Source of the DNA: Streptomyces fuscichromogenes
GTDB lineage: Bacteria > Actinomycetota > Actinomycetes > Streptomycetales > Streptomycetaceae
NCBI RefSeq assembly: GCF_014645815.1
Contig: NZ_BMML01000006.1
Coordinates: forward strand, 418,587 to 482,586
Direction: 5' to 3'
DNA: 64,000 bases
Under the pieces are notes generated by a model that ran no database searches, was not told the DNA's origin, and saw nothing but the letters and a program-made list of their open reading frames with translations. Shown here piece by piece: positions 33,015 through 41,297 of this stretch. Position numbers and translations under genes: made by a program. Position 1 is the first letter of the stretch, and every line of letters starts with the position of its first letter.

Positions 33015-33677
33015 ATGACGACGACCACGACCCCCGAGGACCTGACGCCACCGGACGCCACCGCCGGCCCGCGGGTCACGGCGGCGACGCCGGCGGTGGC
33101 GGCAGCAGTCGGCGGGCTGGCGTTCGGCGTTCTCACCAACCTGGCCCAGGGCTGGCTCCCCGGCGCATGGAACCAGCTCGCCAACTCCGGCGCCGTCTGG
33201 TCCACCGCCGCGTTCGCCGCCGGCGCCCTGCTTGCCCACCGGCGGACCCTGTCCCGCGCGGTGACCTGCGGTCTGGCCGCCGAGGTCGGGCTCGTCGTGG
33301 GGTACTACGGCTACGCGGAGTTCGGGCGCGACGGCATGGGGTCCCTGTTCTTCCCGCTCGTCTGGCTCGCCATGGCATGTGTGGCGGGGCCGCTGTTCGG
33401 TGTCGCGGGACACTGGTGGCGAAGCGGCCGGGACGCGCGGCGCCGCACCGTCGGCCTGGCGGCGTTCGCCGGGCTCTTCGGCAGCGAGGGGCTGATGGCC
33501 GCCCTGGACCTGCACCATGCGTCCCAGGCCTGGACCTGCTTCGCGGTGTTCGCCCTTGTGCCGCTGCTCATGGCCGGTACGAACCGGGAGCGAGTCCGTT
33601 CCCTGGCCCTGGCGGCGCCCTGTGCGCTGCTCGCCTACGCGGCGATCGACCTGCCCCTCCAGCTGGTCCACGGCTGA
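33015..33677 (+). CDS. DUF6518-like integral membrane protein
   Basis: 220 residues with about six or seven hydrophobic spans (for example PAVAAAVGGLAFGVLTNLAQ and FPLVWLAMACVAGPLFGVAG). The conserved LAQGWLPGAWNQLANSGAVW segment and VGYYGYAEFGRDGMG fit a small actinobacterial membrane family (DUF6518). ATG with GGAGG upstream. The promoter has the AT-rich operators above. No function known; it stands alone. Confidence 0.75.
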   Translation: MTTTTTPEDLTPPDATAGPRVTAATPAVAAAVGGLAFGVLTNLAQGWLPGAWNQLANSGAVWSTAAFAAGALLAHRRTLSRAVTCGLAAEVGLVVGYYGYAEFGRDGMGSLFFPLVWLAMACVAGPLFGVAGHWWRSGRDARRRTVGLAAFAGLFGSEGLMAALDLHHASQAWTCFAVFALVPLLMAGTNRERVRSLALAAPCALLAYAAIDLPLQLVHG

Positions 33678-33789
33678 GCGGCCCGCGGGAATGCGCCCGG
33701 AACCCCAAACCCCGGGCAAGATCTGGTGATCTTTGTGAAAAGATGCGCCAACCGTGCAGGGGGCACGGTCCGACCACATGGGGGGTTCC

Positions 33790-34929
33790 ATGACGCCCGC
33801 GGCAACGAGATCCCGGATCGCCGTACGAAGAACGGCCCTGCTCCTGGCGGCGACGGTGACCGGCGGATGGCTGCTCGCGACGCCGGCTCAGGCGGCGTAC
33901 GGGGACACCGAGTTCCGCAGTGTCTCCATCAACAACGGCAAGCCGGTCGTCCTCGGTACCGCCGGGACGGTGACGGTGCCGGTCAGCGCCCAGATCTATG
34001 ACGACTCCGGCGGCGTCGAGACCATCGACGCCGACCTGGCGGGCACCTTCCTCGAAGGGCCCGTGAGCCACAACATGACGTGTGTGCAGACCACCTCCAC
34101 GGTGTCCACCTGCACCGGGACAGCGATCATGGACCCGGCCCAGTACTACAACGACTCTCCCGGCCCCATCGGGCTCAGGATCTTCGGCTACGCGTACGAC
34201 GGCGGCCAGTACCTGGAGTACACGCTGTACCCGCAGTACGCGGACCTGCCCGGCGGCGACGCCCTGCTGCTGAAGGAGACAAGGCTCGCGGCGATGAACG
34301 CCACCCCTGAGCCGGTGCGCAAGGGCGGCACGCTCACCTTCACCGGCCGGCTCACCCGCCCCGACTGGAACACCACGGAGGCGGACGGTGCGAAGGCCGT
34401 CGTCGGATACTCCGGTCAGCCGGTGAAGCTGCAGTTCAAGAAGTCCGGTGGGACGTCCTACAGCACGGTCAGGACCGTGACCTCGGGCACCGGCGGCAAG
34501 CTGAGGACGACCGCCGAGGCGAGCACGTCCGGCACCTGGCGCTGGCTGTTCGCACAGAACGACACCTCCTCCGCCGCGACCTCGACGGGAGACGCCGTCA
34601 CCCTGCTGAAGGCATCGAAGCTCACGGTGAACGCGAGCCCCGAACCGGTGGCCAAGGGCGCCGGACTGACGGTCACGGGTCGCCTCACCCGCGCGACGAC
34701 CGACGCGGCCACCACTTTCACCGGTTACGCCGGACAGCCGGTGAAGCTGCAGTTCAGAAAGTCGGGCAGCACCACGTACACGACGGTCAAAACGGTCCGC
34801 ACCAACGCGACGGGCCACCTGAACACGAAGGTGACGGCGAACGCCGCGGGTCGCTGGCGCTGGTCGTACGCGGGCAGCGACACGGTGGCTTCGGTGAACG
34901 CCGCGAGCGATGGCGTCAGTCTGAGGTGA
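33790..34929 (+). CDS. secreted protein with two Ig-like repeats
   Basis: 379 residues. A signal peptide (TALLLAATVTGGWLLATPAQA) is followed by a ~140-residue N-terminal domain with a Cys pair (MTCVQTTSTVSTC) and two tandem ~90-residue repeats, each reading NATPEPVRKGGTLTFTGRLT or NASPEPVAKGAGLTVTGRLT, then GQPVKLQFKKSG and a GxWRW strand. The repeats resemble bacterial Ig-like (Big) folds common in Streptomyces secreted proteins. The ATG follows a run of six G at 5-bp spacing; ATG 33778 is also possible. No catalytic motif; probably surface-binding or structural. Confidence 0.8.
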   Translation: MTPAATRSRIAVRRTALLLAATVTGGWLLATPAQAAYGDTEFRSVSINNGKPVVLGTAGTVTVPVSAQIYDDSGGVETIDADLAGTFLEGPVSHNMTCVQTTSTVSTCTGTAIMDPAQYYNDSPGPIGLRIFGYAYDGGQYLEYTLYPQYADLPGGDALLLKETRLAAMNATPEPVRKGGTLTFTGRLTRPDWNTTEADGAKAVVGYSGQPVKLQFKKSGGTSYSTVRTVTSGTGGKLRTTAEASTSGTWRWLFAQNDTSSAATSTGDAVTLLKASKLTVNASPEPVAKGAGLTVTGRLTRATTDAATTFTGYAGQPVKLQFRKSGSTTYTTVKTVRTNATGHLNTKVTANAAGRWRWSYAGSDTVASVNAASDGVSLR

Positions 34930-35355
34930 CGCCGCGGAGCGACGGTCCGTCGACGGCCGGGAGCGGCCGTCGGCCGGCCGCGGGTCGAAGGCTCCCGCGT
35001 CGGGTCGGAAGAACTTCGGCGGCAACCCGGCGTGGCCGGTGCCGGCCGCCTCCCCGGCCGGGCCGCGCCCGGCGGTGTGCGGGAACAGGACGGGCGGGAG
35101 AGAGGATGCGACGCTGGTGTGAGGGGTCCGCGAGTGGCGGTCCGAGTGCGTCTCATCAGGTCCGGGGCCCTCTCCTTCGGCCTGGCGGCCATGCCCCGGT
35201 GCGGCTCGACGGACGCGACCCCGAACCGTGCGGTCGGTCCGTGAGCGCGCCGGCCGGGGCCACCACTCACCGAGCGTCGCCAGGCGGCCTTACCGCGTGG
35301 ATCCGGCCCGCCGGGACCAGGACCGCGCGACCAGCCCGGAAGGCAGGTGCGTCCC
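34930..35355. other. intergenic region, 426 bp
   Basis: Contains a terminator-like hairpin just after the Ig-repeat gene and presumably the promoter of the small secreted protein at 35356. Arg/Gly-rich open frames in it show no coding features. Confidence 0.5.
34951..34972 (+). terminator. hairpin after the Ig-repeat gene
   Basis: cgacggcc (34951-34958) pairs with ggccgtcg (34965-34972) around a 6-nt loop, 21 bp past the stop. Confidence 0.65.
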
Positions 35356-35631
35356 ATGCGCACGTCGACCCGTATCGCCGGTGCCCTCACCGGCCTGACC
35401 CTCGCCCTCGGTGGCGCGGTCCTCGCCGCTCCCGCGGCTCGGGCGGACATCCCCGCCTGCACACGGATGGCCGAACTGGCCGGTGCCACCGCTTCCGACT
35501 CCGTCACGGCGGCCTGCACCCGCGGCGTGGTCGGAGACCTGCAGAGTTGTGTGACCGGACTGACCGGCTCCGGAGTGGCGGGCGGCGCCGCGACCGCCGC
35601 CTGCCGGGCGGCGGCCCACGAACCGCGTTAG
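35356..35631 (+). CDS. small secreted protein with four cysteines
   Basis: 91 residues. A strong signal peptide (IAGALTGLTLALGGAVLAAP, cut near ARA) leaves a ~60-residue mature part rich in Ala, Thr and Gly with Cys in PACTRM, TAACTRG, QSCVTG and AACRAA, enough for two disulfides. ATG with AGGCAGG upstream. No family recognised. Confidence 0.65.
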   Translation: MRTSTRIAGALTGLTLALGGAVLAAPAARADIPACTRMAELAGATASDSVTAACTRGVVGDLQSCVTGLTGSGVAGGAATAACRAAAHEPR

Positions 35632-35813
35632 AGGGCCGAGCGCGCCGGTCGGCGGCGGGTGACGGCCCGTCTCTCCCCCTCAGCCCCCGGCCTGCCCAGC
35701 CACGCCTCGCGGGCCTCGTGCGGAGCGCCCATGCTGGGTGGGAGGGCGTCGTCGTGCCCAGACCTGTCCTTCCCCGAAGGCCGAACGAAGGCGCCTGAGA
35801 GGAGCAGGAAGTC

Positions 35814-36020
35814 ATGCGCATGCGAAGAATCCTGGGCCTCGCCCTGGCCGCGGCAACCCTGGCCGGCGTGAGCGCCGTCGGCGCCGTCAGCGCCGGGGCC
35901 GCCTCGTCTCCGAACATCTCCAGGGACGACTGCACGGCCGCCGGCGGGCAGGTCGTCGCTCGCCCCTACGCCGGCTACACCTGCACGCTGCCCGACGGGA
36001 CCACGCAGGCGATCACCTGA
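35814..36020 (+). CDS. small secreted peptide, MRMRRIL family (copy A)
   Basis: 68 residues. It begins MRMRRILGLALAAATLAG, a signal peptide, and leaves ~38 mature residues with two cysteines 18 positions apart (DDCTAAGG ... YTC). The peptide at 37870-38079 starts with the same seven residues and has the same Cys/GG/Y-x-C layout, so the two are paralogues flanking the Asp-box gene. GGAG lies upstream of the ATG; a strong hairpin follows. Confidence 0.7.
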   Translation: MRMRRILGLALAAATLAGVSAVGAVSAGAASSPNISRDDCTAAGGQVVARPYAGYTCTLPDGTTQAIT

Positions 36021-36071
36021 CCTACGGCACGGCGCCTCAGGCAAGGGCGCCGCGAGCAACAGCACGGCCAA

Positions 36072-36108
36072 GGAGCCGACCGGCACGGTGCGACCGCCGG
36101 TCGGCTCC
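36072..36108 (+). terminator. terminator after peptide copy A
   Basis: Perfect 13-bp stem, ggagccgaccggc (36072-36084) with 36096-36108, 11-nt loop, 51 bp past the stop. Confidence 0.8.
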
Positions 36109-36305
36109 GCCGTGCCCCCTGGACGATCCCGGGGGACGGCCCCGGGGGCGACTCCGTCGTTCGGCCCATCAAGGGCACCGGCCGCGACGCCGAAAAGGAC
36201 CAGGCGGAGCCCCCCGCCCTCGTGTTCCGGTACTCCTCCGCGCCCCAGGCCGCCCCGATGACGGCGGTCCCGTACGCCGGCCGACAGGCCCGGAGGAGAT
36301 CCCGC

Positions 36306-37787
36306 ATGCGCGTCTTCCTGCCCCTGGCCGCCGTCGGCACCGCATCGCTCCTGCTCGTCACGGCCACCGGTATCGGCACGGTTCCCGCCGCGGCGGAACG
36401 GCGCCCCGACGGCACACCGCCGCTGGTCAGGGTGTCCCACGGCGACCCGTACGCGAAGTGCACCGTCGGAGCGAGGTCCCCCGACAGCGTCGTCCACCCG
36501 GGCACCGAGGTCGAGCCGTACCTGTCCGTCGATCCGCGCGACCCGAGGCGCGTGGTCACCGTGTTCCAGCAGGACCGCTGGAGCGACGGCGGCGCCCGTG
36601 GCCTGGCGGCGGGCTGGACCACGGACGGCCGCACCTTCCACCCGAGCACGCTGCCGTTCAGCCTGTGCGCCCCCGGCGGCGCGGACTACGAACGGGCCAC
36701 CGACCCCTGGGTGAGCACCGGACCGGACGGCACGGTCTACGCCGGCGGGGAGGGCGTCGACTTCACGAAGAGCACGCGCACCGCCCTTCTGGCCGTCACG
36801 TCCCGCGACGGCGGCCGTACCTGGCGGAACCTCACCACCACGCACGTCGACGAGCAGCCGTTCTTCAACGACAAGCCCTCGCTCACCGCCGACCCGATCC
36901 GCAAGGGCACCGCCTACCAGGTCTGGGACCGCCTCGACAACGACCCGCCCGGCCCCAGCTCCCTCGACGGTCCCGGCTACATCTCGCTCACCCGCGACGG
37001 CGGCCGCACCTGGAGCGGGGCCCGGCCGTTCGTCGACACCGGTGCCGTGCCCAACACCCAGACCATCGGCCATGTGATCGTCGTCGACCGGCGCACCGGC
37101 ACCCTGCACGACTTCTTCGACCGGATCACCTACGCCGACGACCTGAGCACCGTCGTCGAAGCCCGCTTCGAGACGGTCACCTCGGCCGACGCCGGCGAGA
37201 CCTGGAGCGCCCCGGTCACCGTGGCCCGGGACACCTCCGTACCGGAGGTCGACCCGAACGACCCCGCCAAGGCGCTGCGCGACGGCACCACGCTGCCGAG
37301 CCCGGCCGTGGACCCCGGGTCGGGCACGCTGTACATGGCGTACGAGGGCTCGGACTTCTCCGGCGGGAAGTTCGACTCCGTCCAGCTGGTGCGGTCCACC
37401 GACGGCGGACGCACCTGGGGGAGGCCGGAGCTGATCAGCCCCAGGGGCGTTCCGGCCTTCTCACCGTCGCTCGCGGTCGCCGACCGGGGCACGGTCGCGC
37501 TCACCTACTACGACCTGCGCTTCCTCAGGCCCGGCAACACCACCACCCTGCCCACCGCCTACCAACTGGCCACGCTGCGGCACGGAAACCCGAAGCTCCG
37601 GACCGAACGACGGATCTCGCGGGTCTTCGACTGGCTGCGGGCGCCGTTCTCCGGGGGCTACTTCCTCGGCGACTACCAGGGCCTGGTGGCGGACGGCGAG
37701 GGAGTACGGGCGGTGCTCACCGAGACCGACTCCGGCGCACCGCAAAACCGTACGGACGTGTACACCAGCAGGCTCCGCACTCCGTGA
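36306..37787 (+). CDS. secreted Asp-box (sialidase/BNR-like) beta-propeller protein
   Basis: 493 residues. Signal peptide (FLPLAAVGTASLLLVTA) then a six-bladed-propeller-type sequence with four Asp boxes of the SxDxGxTW form: SRDGGRTW, TRDGGRTW, SADAGETW and STDGGRTW. Asp boxes are typical of sialidases and related exo-hydrolases, but also of non-enzymatic propellers; the sialidase Arg triad and FRIP motif are not evident, so I do not claim neuraminidase activity. ATG 36306 with GGAGGA is preferred over an upstream in-frame ATG. It ends at a shared terminator. Confidence 0.82.
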   Translation: MRVFLPLAAVGTASLLLVTATGIGTVPAAAERRPDGTPPLVRVSHGDPYAKCTVGARSPDSVVHPGTEVEPYLSVDPRDPRRVVTVFQQDRWSDGGARGLAAGWTTDGRTFHPSTLPFSLCAPGGADYERATDPWVSTGPDGTVYAGGEGVDFTKSTRTALLAVTSRDGGRTWRNLTTTHVDEQPFFNDKPSLTADPIRKGTAYQVWDRLDNDPPGPSSLDGPGYISLTRDGGRTWSGARPFVDTGAVPNTQTIGHVIVVDRRTGTLHDFFDRITYADDLSTVVEARFETVTSADAGETWSAPVTVARDTSVPEVDPNDPAKALRDGTTLPSPAVDPGSGTLYMAYEGSDFSGGKFDSVQLVRSTDGGRTWGRPELISPRGVPAFSPSLAVADRGTVALTYYDLRFLRPGNTTTLPTAYQLATLRHGNPKLRTERRISRVFDWLRAPFSGGYFLGDYQGLVADGEGVRAVLTETDSGAPQNRTDVYTSRLRTP

Positions 37788-37830
37788 CCACGCGGGTCGC
37801 CCGCCCGCCGACGGCCGGGCTCGCACCGGA

Positions 37831-37859
37831 GCGCCCCGCCGCGCGTGGCCGCGGGGCGC
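37831..37859. terminator. bidirectional terminator
   Basis: gcgccccgc (37831-37839) pairs with gcggggcgc (37851-37859), 11-nt loop, between the convergent Asp-box gene and peptide copy B. Confidence 0.75.
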
Positions 37860-37869
37860 CCCGCGTGGT

Positions 37870-38079
37870 TCAGTCGACCTGCTCCCCGTTGTGCGTACCG
37901 CCCTTGCAGTAGTTGCCCGCCTCGTTGATCGCGGGCGTGCCGCCGCCCTGCCTGCACTGCGAGGGGGTGACGTAGGAGTGGGCGCCCTGTGCGGTGGCGG
38001 CGGTGGCGGCGCCTGTGAGGCCGAGTCCGGCGAGGGCTGCCGTGGCGATGCCGGCGGCGAGGATTCGTCGCATGCGCAT
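37870..38079 (-). CDS. small secreted peptide, MRMRRIL family (copy B)
   Basis: 69 residues. MRMRRILAAGIATAALAGLG is a signal peptide; the mature part holds SQCRQGGGTP and NYCKGGTHNGEQ with cysteines 17 positions apart, likely one disulfide. Paralogue of the peptide at 35814. GGGAA precedes the ATG. Function unknown; could be a surface or signalling peptide. Confidence 0.72.
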   Translation of the reverse strand: MRMRRILAAGIATAALAGLGLTGAATAATAQGAHSYVTPSQCRQGGGTPAINEAGNYCKGGTHNGEQVD

Positions 38080-38192
38080 GTGGTTCCCCTTTCACGCATT
38101 GCCTCGATGGGGGCATCAGCCAGCTTGATCTTCACCCATGTGGGTGGCACGGCATGTTGCGCCATTCGAGTGACAGCACTTCCCGCGTCCGC

Positions 38193-39041
38193 TCAGGCCC
38201 CGCGCAGGGCCGTCTCCAGACAGCGGCCCCCGCGCAGGGCGGCCGCCACGCAGTCCGCCGTCCTCGGTTCCAGACGCCGTCGCGGTCCGACGACCTGCAC
38301 GGCGGCCACGACCTCGCCCGTGAAGTCGCGGACCGGCACGGCGACCGAGTACAGGCCGGGCTCGGCCTCCTCGTCGACGACGGAGTATCCGCGCCGCCGG
38401 GTCAGTTCCAGCCGGCGCAGGAAGTCGTCCAGGCCGGTGGGGGTGTTGGGGCCGTGGCGGACGAACTCGGTGCGGGCGAAGACCGCGGCCACCTCGTCGT
38501 CGTCGGCGTCGCTCAGCAGCGCCTGGCCGCAGTCGCTGCAGTAGGCCGGGTAGGGGCGGCCGATCCAGGAGCCGAGCTGGCGGCTGCCCGGCGGTACCCG
38601 TTCGGCGATGGTCACGGTGGTGTCGCCGACCAGGACGCCCAGATAACAGCTCTCGCCGGTCTCGGCGACCATCATCTCCAGCGCGGTGAGCCCGTCGGTG
38701 CGCAGCCGGTGCGCGGTGAGGTCGCGGGCCGCGGCGTAGAGCCGCCAGTGCGGGGTGACACCGCCCGAGGCGTCGTCGCGGCCGACGAACTCCTCCGCGG
38801 TCATGGCGGTGAGCGTGCGGGACAGCTGGCTGCGGTCGCGGCCCATCTGCCGGGCCAGCTCCGAGACGGTCACGGCGGAGCCGTGCCGGCGGCCGTCGGC
38901 CGTGCTGCGGGCGAGCGCGGTCAGGGCCTCCAGGCCCTTGGTCACGCTTGAGTTCACGCTCGGGTTCACGCCTGGGTCCACGCCTTGGTCCACGCGCTCC
39001 TCCGTCGTGCCGACACCGGCGTCCGCTGCGGCCGTCGCCAC
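38193..39041 (-). CDS. IclR family regulator with N-terminal minisatellite
   Basis: About 282 residues. After an unusual V-D/N-x-G/S repeat segment (VDQGVDPGVNPSVNSS) comes the IclR winged HTH (KGLEALTALARS, SELARQMGRDRSQLSRTLTA) and the C-terminal effector domain with SCYLGVLVGDTTVTIAE, SWIGRPYPAYCSDCGQALLS and an EPGLYSVAVPVRD strand. The GTG at 39041 is an assumption; a start just before the HTH (V of VTKGLEAL) would exclude the repeats. It is divergent from the plus-strand permease run, with a perfect palindrome between them, and is its likely regulator. Confidence 0.87.
   Translation of the reverse strand: MATAAADAGVGTTEERVDQGVDPGVNPSVNSSVTKGLEALTALARSTADGRRHGSAVTVSELARQMGRDRSQLSRTLTAMTAEEFVGRDDASGGVTPHWRLYAAARDLTAHRLRTDGLTALEMMVAETGESCYLGVLVGDTTVTIAERVPPGSRQLGSWIGRPYPAYCSDCGQALLSDADDDEVAAVFARTEFVRHGPNTPTGLDDFLRRLELTRRRGYSVVDEEAEPGLYSVAVPVRDFTGEVVAAVQVVGPRRRLEPRTADCVAAALRGGRCLETALRGA
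38942..39001. repeat. 12-bp tandem repeat (five imperfect units) inside the IclR gene
   Basis: Units tcacgcttgagt, tcacgctcgggt, tcacgcctgggt, ccacgccttggt and a degenerate fifth run without gaps. The 12-bp period keeps the reading frame, so gains or losses add or remove four residues. Confidence 0.85.
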
Positions 39042-39112
39042 CGTGACCTGCCGCTCCGCACTCTAGCCGCACCCTCCACACCGTTATGGAATGTGCAGCA
39101 TCTGCATCTTGC

Positions 39113-39129
39113 CGTGCATTTAATGCACG
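39113..39129. promoter_or_regulatory. perfect 17-bp palindrome, probable IclR operator
   Basis: cgtgcatttaatgcacg is an exact 8-1-8 palindrome in the 140-bp gap between the divergent IclR gene and the permease run. A related half (tgtgcagcatctgca) lies 18 bp to the left. AT-rich centre. Confidence 0.75.
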
Positions 39130-39181
39130 CCTACCATCCTCGTACCAGCCGTCGCCCGACACCGAGGGATGAGGAACACGC

Positions 39182-39643
39182 ATGGTCACGACGACGATCA
39201 CGCCGGAAGCCGCCGCGCGGGACCGCAAGCCCGTGCGGCGCCGCACGGTCCGCGCGATCAAGGTGCACTGGCCGGTCCCGGCGACGACCCTGGCCGCGTG
39301 CGCGGCGGGCGACCCGGACGCCCTGCGCTCCGACGAGTCCTTCGCCCCGCTGCTGCGGGTCCTGGAGACCTCACCCGAACTCGGCGACTTCGGCGTCTAC
39401 GGCGATGTCTTCGAGGTGGCCCTCGGCGTGGAGAGCTTCACCGTACGGCCCGGCGCCCGGCCCACCCTCGGCTCGGTCGGCGGACACTTCCTCTCCTCGA
39501 CCGTCGCGGTGACCACCTACGTCGACGCCACGGCCGGCGACGACGAACTGGCCCTCCTCCTCGCCCGGCTCACCGACGTCCACCCCTGGGAGGTCCCGGT
39601 GATCGAACTCTCCGCCCCCATGGACCTCGTCACCCGGGCCTGA
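39182..39643 (+). CDS. small cytosolic protein, CutA/Nif3-tail-like
   Basis: 153 residues, no signal peptide. The C-terminal VHPWEVPVIEL resembles the HPYEVPEI motif of CutA1 and the end of Nif3/YqfO-type proteins, suggesting a ferredoxin-like fold; the resemblance is short and may be fold-level only. It is the first gene of a plus-strand run with permease, HAD phosphatase, cyclase and Lrp, and is divergent from an IclR gene. Function unknown. Confidence 0.7.
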   Translation: MVTTTITPEAAARDRKPVRRRTVRAIKVHWPVPATTLAACAAGDPDALRSDESFAPLLRVLETSPELGDFGVYGDVFEVALGVESFTVRPGARPTLGSVGGHFLSSTVAVTTYVDATAGDDELALLLARLTDVHPWEVPVIELSAPMDLVTRA

Positions 39644-39851
39644 CCCGGCCCCGCCCCCGCCGACAGCCCCCGTCCCGCCCCGTCCCCGCCGAGCCCGTCG
39701 CCCCCACCGGACGACCGCTCCCGCCCGTGCGCGACCACCCCCGCGCGCACCCCTCCCCCCCCGTCGAAAGTGGCCCACCCCCGCAGCCATGCCCTGCCGA
39801 TCCCCCCCACCCTCCCCGTCCCTCCCCGCCCGCTCCGCAGAGGAGACCGCC
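39644..39851. other. strand-asymmetric C-rich spacer, 208 bp
   Basis: No gene. The plus strand is almost purine-free in long stretches (runs of C up to ten), so the minus strand is a G-run track able to form quadruplexes. It ends in AGGAG of the permease. Confidence 0.6.
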
Positions 39852-41297
39852 GTGTCCGTCTCAGCCGTACCGGAGAACCCTCCGGCCGCCACCGACTCCG
39901 CTCCCCAGCCGCCCTCCGACGGCCTGCGCAGAACCATGCGCTCCCGCCATCTCGTCATGATCGCGATGGGTGGCGTCATCGGCTCCGGGCTCTTCCTCAG
40001 CTCCGGGTTCACCGTCTCCCAGGCCGGTCCCCTCGGCGCCGTCCTCGCCTACCTGGTCGGCGCGTTCGTCGTCTGGCTGGTGATGGCCTGCCTCGGTGAA
40101 CTCGCCGTCACCTACCCCGTCTCCGGCGCCTTCCACGTCTACGCCTCCCGCTCGATGGGCCCCGCCACCGGCTTCGCCACCGCCTGGCTGTACTGGCTGA
40201 CCTGGGCCGTCGCCCTCGGCTCCGAGTTCACCGCGTGCGGACTGCTGATGCAGCGCTGGTTCCCCGGGATCAGCGTCTGGGTGTGGTGCGTGGTCTTCGC
40301 GGCCGTCGTCTTCGGCGTGAACGCCTTCTCGGCCCGCGTCTTCGGCGAGACCGAGTACTGGTTCTCGCTGGTCAAGGTGATCGCCGTGGTCACCCTCATC
40401 GTCCTCGGCGGCGCGGCCCTGTTCGGCTTCCACCCGCTGTCCTCCGGCGGCTCGCACCCCTTCCTGCTGCAGAACTTCCACACCCCCGACGGCCTCTTCC
40501 CGCACGGCTTCTCCGGCGTCCTGGTCACCGTGCTCGCCGCCTTCTACGCCTTCTCCGGCTCCGAGCTGATCGGCGTCGCCGCGGGCGAGACCGAGAACCC
40601 GGCCGAGGCCGTCCCGAAGGCGCTGCGCGTCACCGTCGTACGCCTGCTGGTCTTCTTCGTCGGCGCCATCACGGTGATCGCCGCGACCATCCCGTACCAG
40701 AAGGTCGGCCTGGACGAGAGCCCCTTCGTCACCGTCTTCTCGTCCCTCGGCATCCCCTACGCGGCCGACGCGATGAACTTCGTGATCATCACGGCGCTGC
40801 TGTCGGCCGGGAACAGCGGTCTGTACTCCTGCGCCCGGATGCTGTTCTCCCTCGCGGAGGAGAAGCAGGCCCCGCAGGCACTGCGCCGGCTCACCCGGCG
40901 CGGCATCCCGCTGACCGCGCTGGCGCTCAGCATGCTCGGCGGCCTCGCCTCCCTGGTGAGCAGCGTCGCGGCGCCCGAGACGGTCTACCTGGTGCTGGTG
41001 TCGATCGCCGGGTTCGCCGCGGTCGGAGTCTGGATGTCCATCGTGGCCGCGCAGTTCTTCCACCGCCGGGCCTTCGTCCGCGACGGCGGCGACCCGCGCA
41101 CCCTGCCCTACCGCACGCCCTTCTATCCGGTCGTCCCCGTCCTCGCCTTCGTCCTGTGCCTCGCCTCGCTCGTCGGCATCGCCCTGGACCCGGCCCAGGC
41201 GACGGCCCTGTACTTCGGCGTCCCGTTCGTGGCGGGCTGCTACCTGTACCACTGGCTGCGGCACGGCCGCCGCCGTACCGCCGGACCTCTCACGTGA
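39852..41297 (+). CDS. APC superfamily amino acid permease
   Basis: 481 residues with 12 predicted spans. The first span holds the APC signature MIAMGGVIGSGLFLSSG; later GSELIGVAAGETENP, TALLSAGNSGLYSCARMLF and the PYRTPFYPVVP loop are typical of the AAT branch (GABA, aromatic, basic amino acid permeases). The GTG start has AGGAG six bases upstream. The HAD gene overlaps its stop (GTGA). Substrate unknown; the converging homoserine/aspartate operon makes an amino acid of that group a reasonable guess. Confidence 0.93.
   Translation: MSVSAVPENPPAATDSAPQPPSDGLRRTMRSRHLVMIAMGGVIGSGLFLSSGFTVSQAGPLGAVLAYLVGAFVVWLVMACLGELAVTYPVSGAFHVYASRSMGPATGFATAWLYWLTWAVALGSEFTACGLLMQRWFPGISVWVWCVVFAAVVFGVNAFSARVFGETEYWFSLVKVIAVVTLIVLGGAALFGFHPLSSGGSHPFLLQNFHTPDGLFPHGFSGVLVTVLAAFYAFSGSELIGVAAGETENPAEAVPKALRVTVVRLLVFFVGAITVIAATIPYQKVGLDESPFVTVFSSLGIPYAADAMNFVIITALLSAGNSGLYSCARMLFSLAEEKQAPQALRRLTRRGIPLTALALSMLGGLASLVSSVAAPETVYLVLVSIAGFAAVGVWMSIVAAQFFHRRAFVRDGGDPRTLPYRTPFYPVVPVLAFVLCLASLVGIALDPAQATALYFGVPFVAGCYLYHWLRHGRRRTAGPLT

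Noticed and set aside
35032..35244. Short Arg/Gly-rich open frame in the gap before the small secreted protein
   Set aside because: No ribosome binding site, no domain, no signal peptide; composition is that of noncoding GC-rich DNA.
36306..37787. Calling the Asp-box protein a sialidase
   Set aside because: Four Asp boxes are present, but the FRIP motif, Arg triad and Tyr/Glu nucleophile pair could not be identified.
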